A DNA stretch of 64,000 nucleotides, taken from NCBI GenBank assembly GCA_030682575.1, contig JAUXNX010000019.1, positions 140,463 through 204,462 on the forward strand, given 5' to 3'. Under the pieces are notes generated by a model. The model was not told the origin of the DNA. It did not search any database and saw nothing but the letters and a program-made list of their open reading frames with translations. The number at the start of each line of letters is the position of its first letter. The stretch's first letter is position 1. The position numbers and the translations under genes are program-made. Positions 63,329-64,000 of the stretch are shown here, one piece after another. The DNA is from Gammaproteobacteria bacterium. Lineage in GTDB: Bacteria; Pseudomonadota; Gammaproteobacteria; Pseudomonadales; Pseudohongiellaceae.

Positions 63329-64000
63329 AATGGTATTACTCCATTCAGCTGCTCAAGTGTTGAAGAATTCCTGCGATAGTGATTCGCTCCATTTCTAAGT
63401 AAGAATCGATCCTGCACCATTGCTGCTTGCTCCTCATTTCCGTAACTACTAAAACTCTTATTTGGCTCAATTACATAGTCATAATTCGGATTCTTCCTAC
63501 GGTTTTCTGCCATGCAAATGCGGCCACAACCTACTGTCCTACTCTGGTAGACATGCACTAATTCGTGAAGGAATTGTGATTGGACGCGCAAGGTTTCGAC
63601 TGAATAGTCTTCGGACCATGGTACACCCTGCTCATTATTCAACCCAATGTAAATATCTCCATTGGGAGCGATAACCTCCCTCTCAATTCCAAAGTACCCG
63701 CGATTGTGTACTTGAACCCTGTCTATATTGACTATGTTCAATCCGTTGCTCGACGCCAGCAATTTCTCTCCTTCTGTTAATCTTCTCCAACTGCGTTGAG
63801 CTGTCTCATCCGCCACATTCAACGCCAGAATCACCTTAAACCATTCGCTAAATTCTTCAAGCAGATGTTCACCAAGCATACTTCGATTGTTCTCGCCGTT
63901 AATAATTCCTGCCATTATTAGTACGGCTGACATCCAAGGATCCTCACCTGCATCGATGGCCAGCATTTGTCCTCCATGACCTCCACTTCTTTCGAGAGTT
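63325..64000 (-). CDS. Zinc-metallopeptidase-like effector domain (partial, continues past the window)
   Basis: The frame stays open to the window edge, so the start is outside. The visible 225 residues end in a domain like that of Vgr-related and Rhs-associated proteins: RRLTEGEKLLASSNG, IDRVQVHNRGYFGIE, REVIAPNGDIYIGL, then the zinc motif SQFLHELVHVYQSRTVGCG. The HExxH-type HELVH motif gives two His ligands and a Glu base. This is likely the C-terminal toxin of a secreted polymorphic effector, with the next gene as its immunity lipoprotein. The N-terminal part (GEDPWMSAVLIMAGIINGE) is not recognised. Confidence 0.72.
   Translation of the reverse strand, partial: TLERSGGHGGQMLAIDAGEDPWMSAVLIMAGIINGENNRSMLGEHLLEEFSEWFKVILALNVADETAQRSWRRLTEGEKLLASSNGLNIVNIDRVQVHNRGYFGIEREVIAPNGDIYIGLNNEQGVPWSEDYSVETLRVQSQFLHELVHVYQSRTVGCGRICMAENRRKNPNYDYVIEPNKSFSSYGNEEQAAMVQDRFLLRNGANHYRRNSSTLEQLNGVIPF

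Noticed and set aside
1..64000. CRISPR array or CRISPR-like direct repeats
   Set aside because: No regularly spaced 25-40 bp repeats; the only tandem unit is the 12-bp triplet at 5538-5570.

Overview
The window is a stretch of chromosome from a gammaproteobacterium, GC-rich, most likely from the Pseudomonadales / former Cellvibrionales side rather than an enteric. The evidence is gene order: rppH-ptsP, pepP-ubiH beside zapA / 6S RNA / 5-formyl-THF ligase, lptM-lysA-dapF-DUF484, and REP palindromes of the Pseudomonas GGAGC...GCTCC type. No rRNA, tRNA or CRISPR array was found. Genus cannot be fixed from sequence reading alone.

Layout. 0-7 kb: rppH-ptsP (mRNA decay and nitrogen PTS), a HAD phosphatase, a GcvR-like ACT protein, a Tat-exported molybdopterin sulfite-oxidase-type enzyme with three 12-bp direct repeats upstream of it, and an orphan periplasmic binding protein. 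7-13 kb: metE and metR, separated by a 780-codon gene that ends in a divergent class III nucleotide-cyclase-like domain; a perfect MetR box lies between metE and that gene. 13-20 kb: SlyD with a histone-H1-like tail, a secreted protein, the rubrerythrin / Fe-S protein / DUF3501 triad, small regulators, a LysR regulator and a TraB/GumN protein. 20-32 kb: a FAH-family enzyme, the long helicase Lhr, signal peptidase I, a DUF502 membrane protein, and the glycine cleavage operon gcvT-gcvH-gcvP.

32-37 kb is an accessory pocket: a REPIN, a TerB-like protein, an IS110-family element with a structured 5' non-coding segment (candidate bridge RNA), a second REPIN, an ABC exporter and an exported methyltransferase-like protein. 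37-44 kb: ubiquinone hydroxylases (UbiH and a UbiI-type paralogue), a MaoC hydratase, PepP, the division genes (ZapB-like, ZapA), 6S RNA and the folate ligase. 44-52 kb: a 30-residue membrane microprotein, two large multidomain glycan enzymes (GT8-like/GT4, and PIG-L deacetylase/GT2) where xerC is usually found, then DUF484-dapF-lysA-lptM. 52-61 kb: a GldA/GldF/GldG-type ABC system, an exported SRPBCC protein, a two-component system, and an ABC-F protein of the YheS type.

61.6-64 kb is a decayed mobile/toxin region. It holds an Rhs-core pseudogene, a DUF433/DUF5615 toxin-antitoxin pair, and a partial gene at the window edge that encodes an HELVH zinc-metallopeptidase-like domain (Rhs/VgrG-type effector). 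That gene is translationally coupled to a small lipoprotein, which is a candidate immunity protein. The most promising signals for something undescribed are the cyclase-like gene wired into the methionine regulon, the REP-adjacent IS110 with its putative guide RNA, the fused glycan enzymes, and the effector/immunity pair at the right edge.
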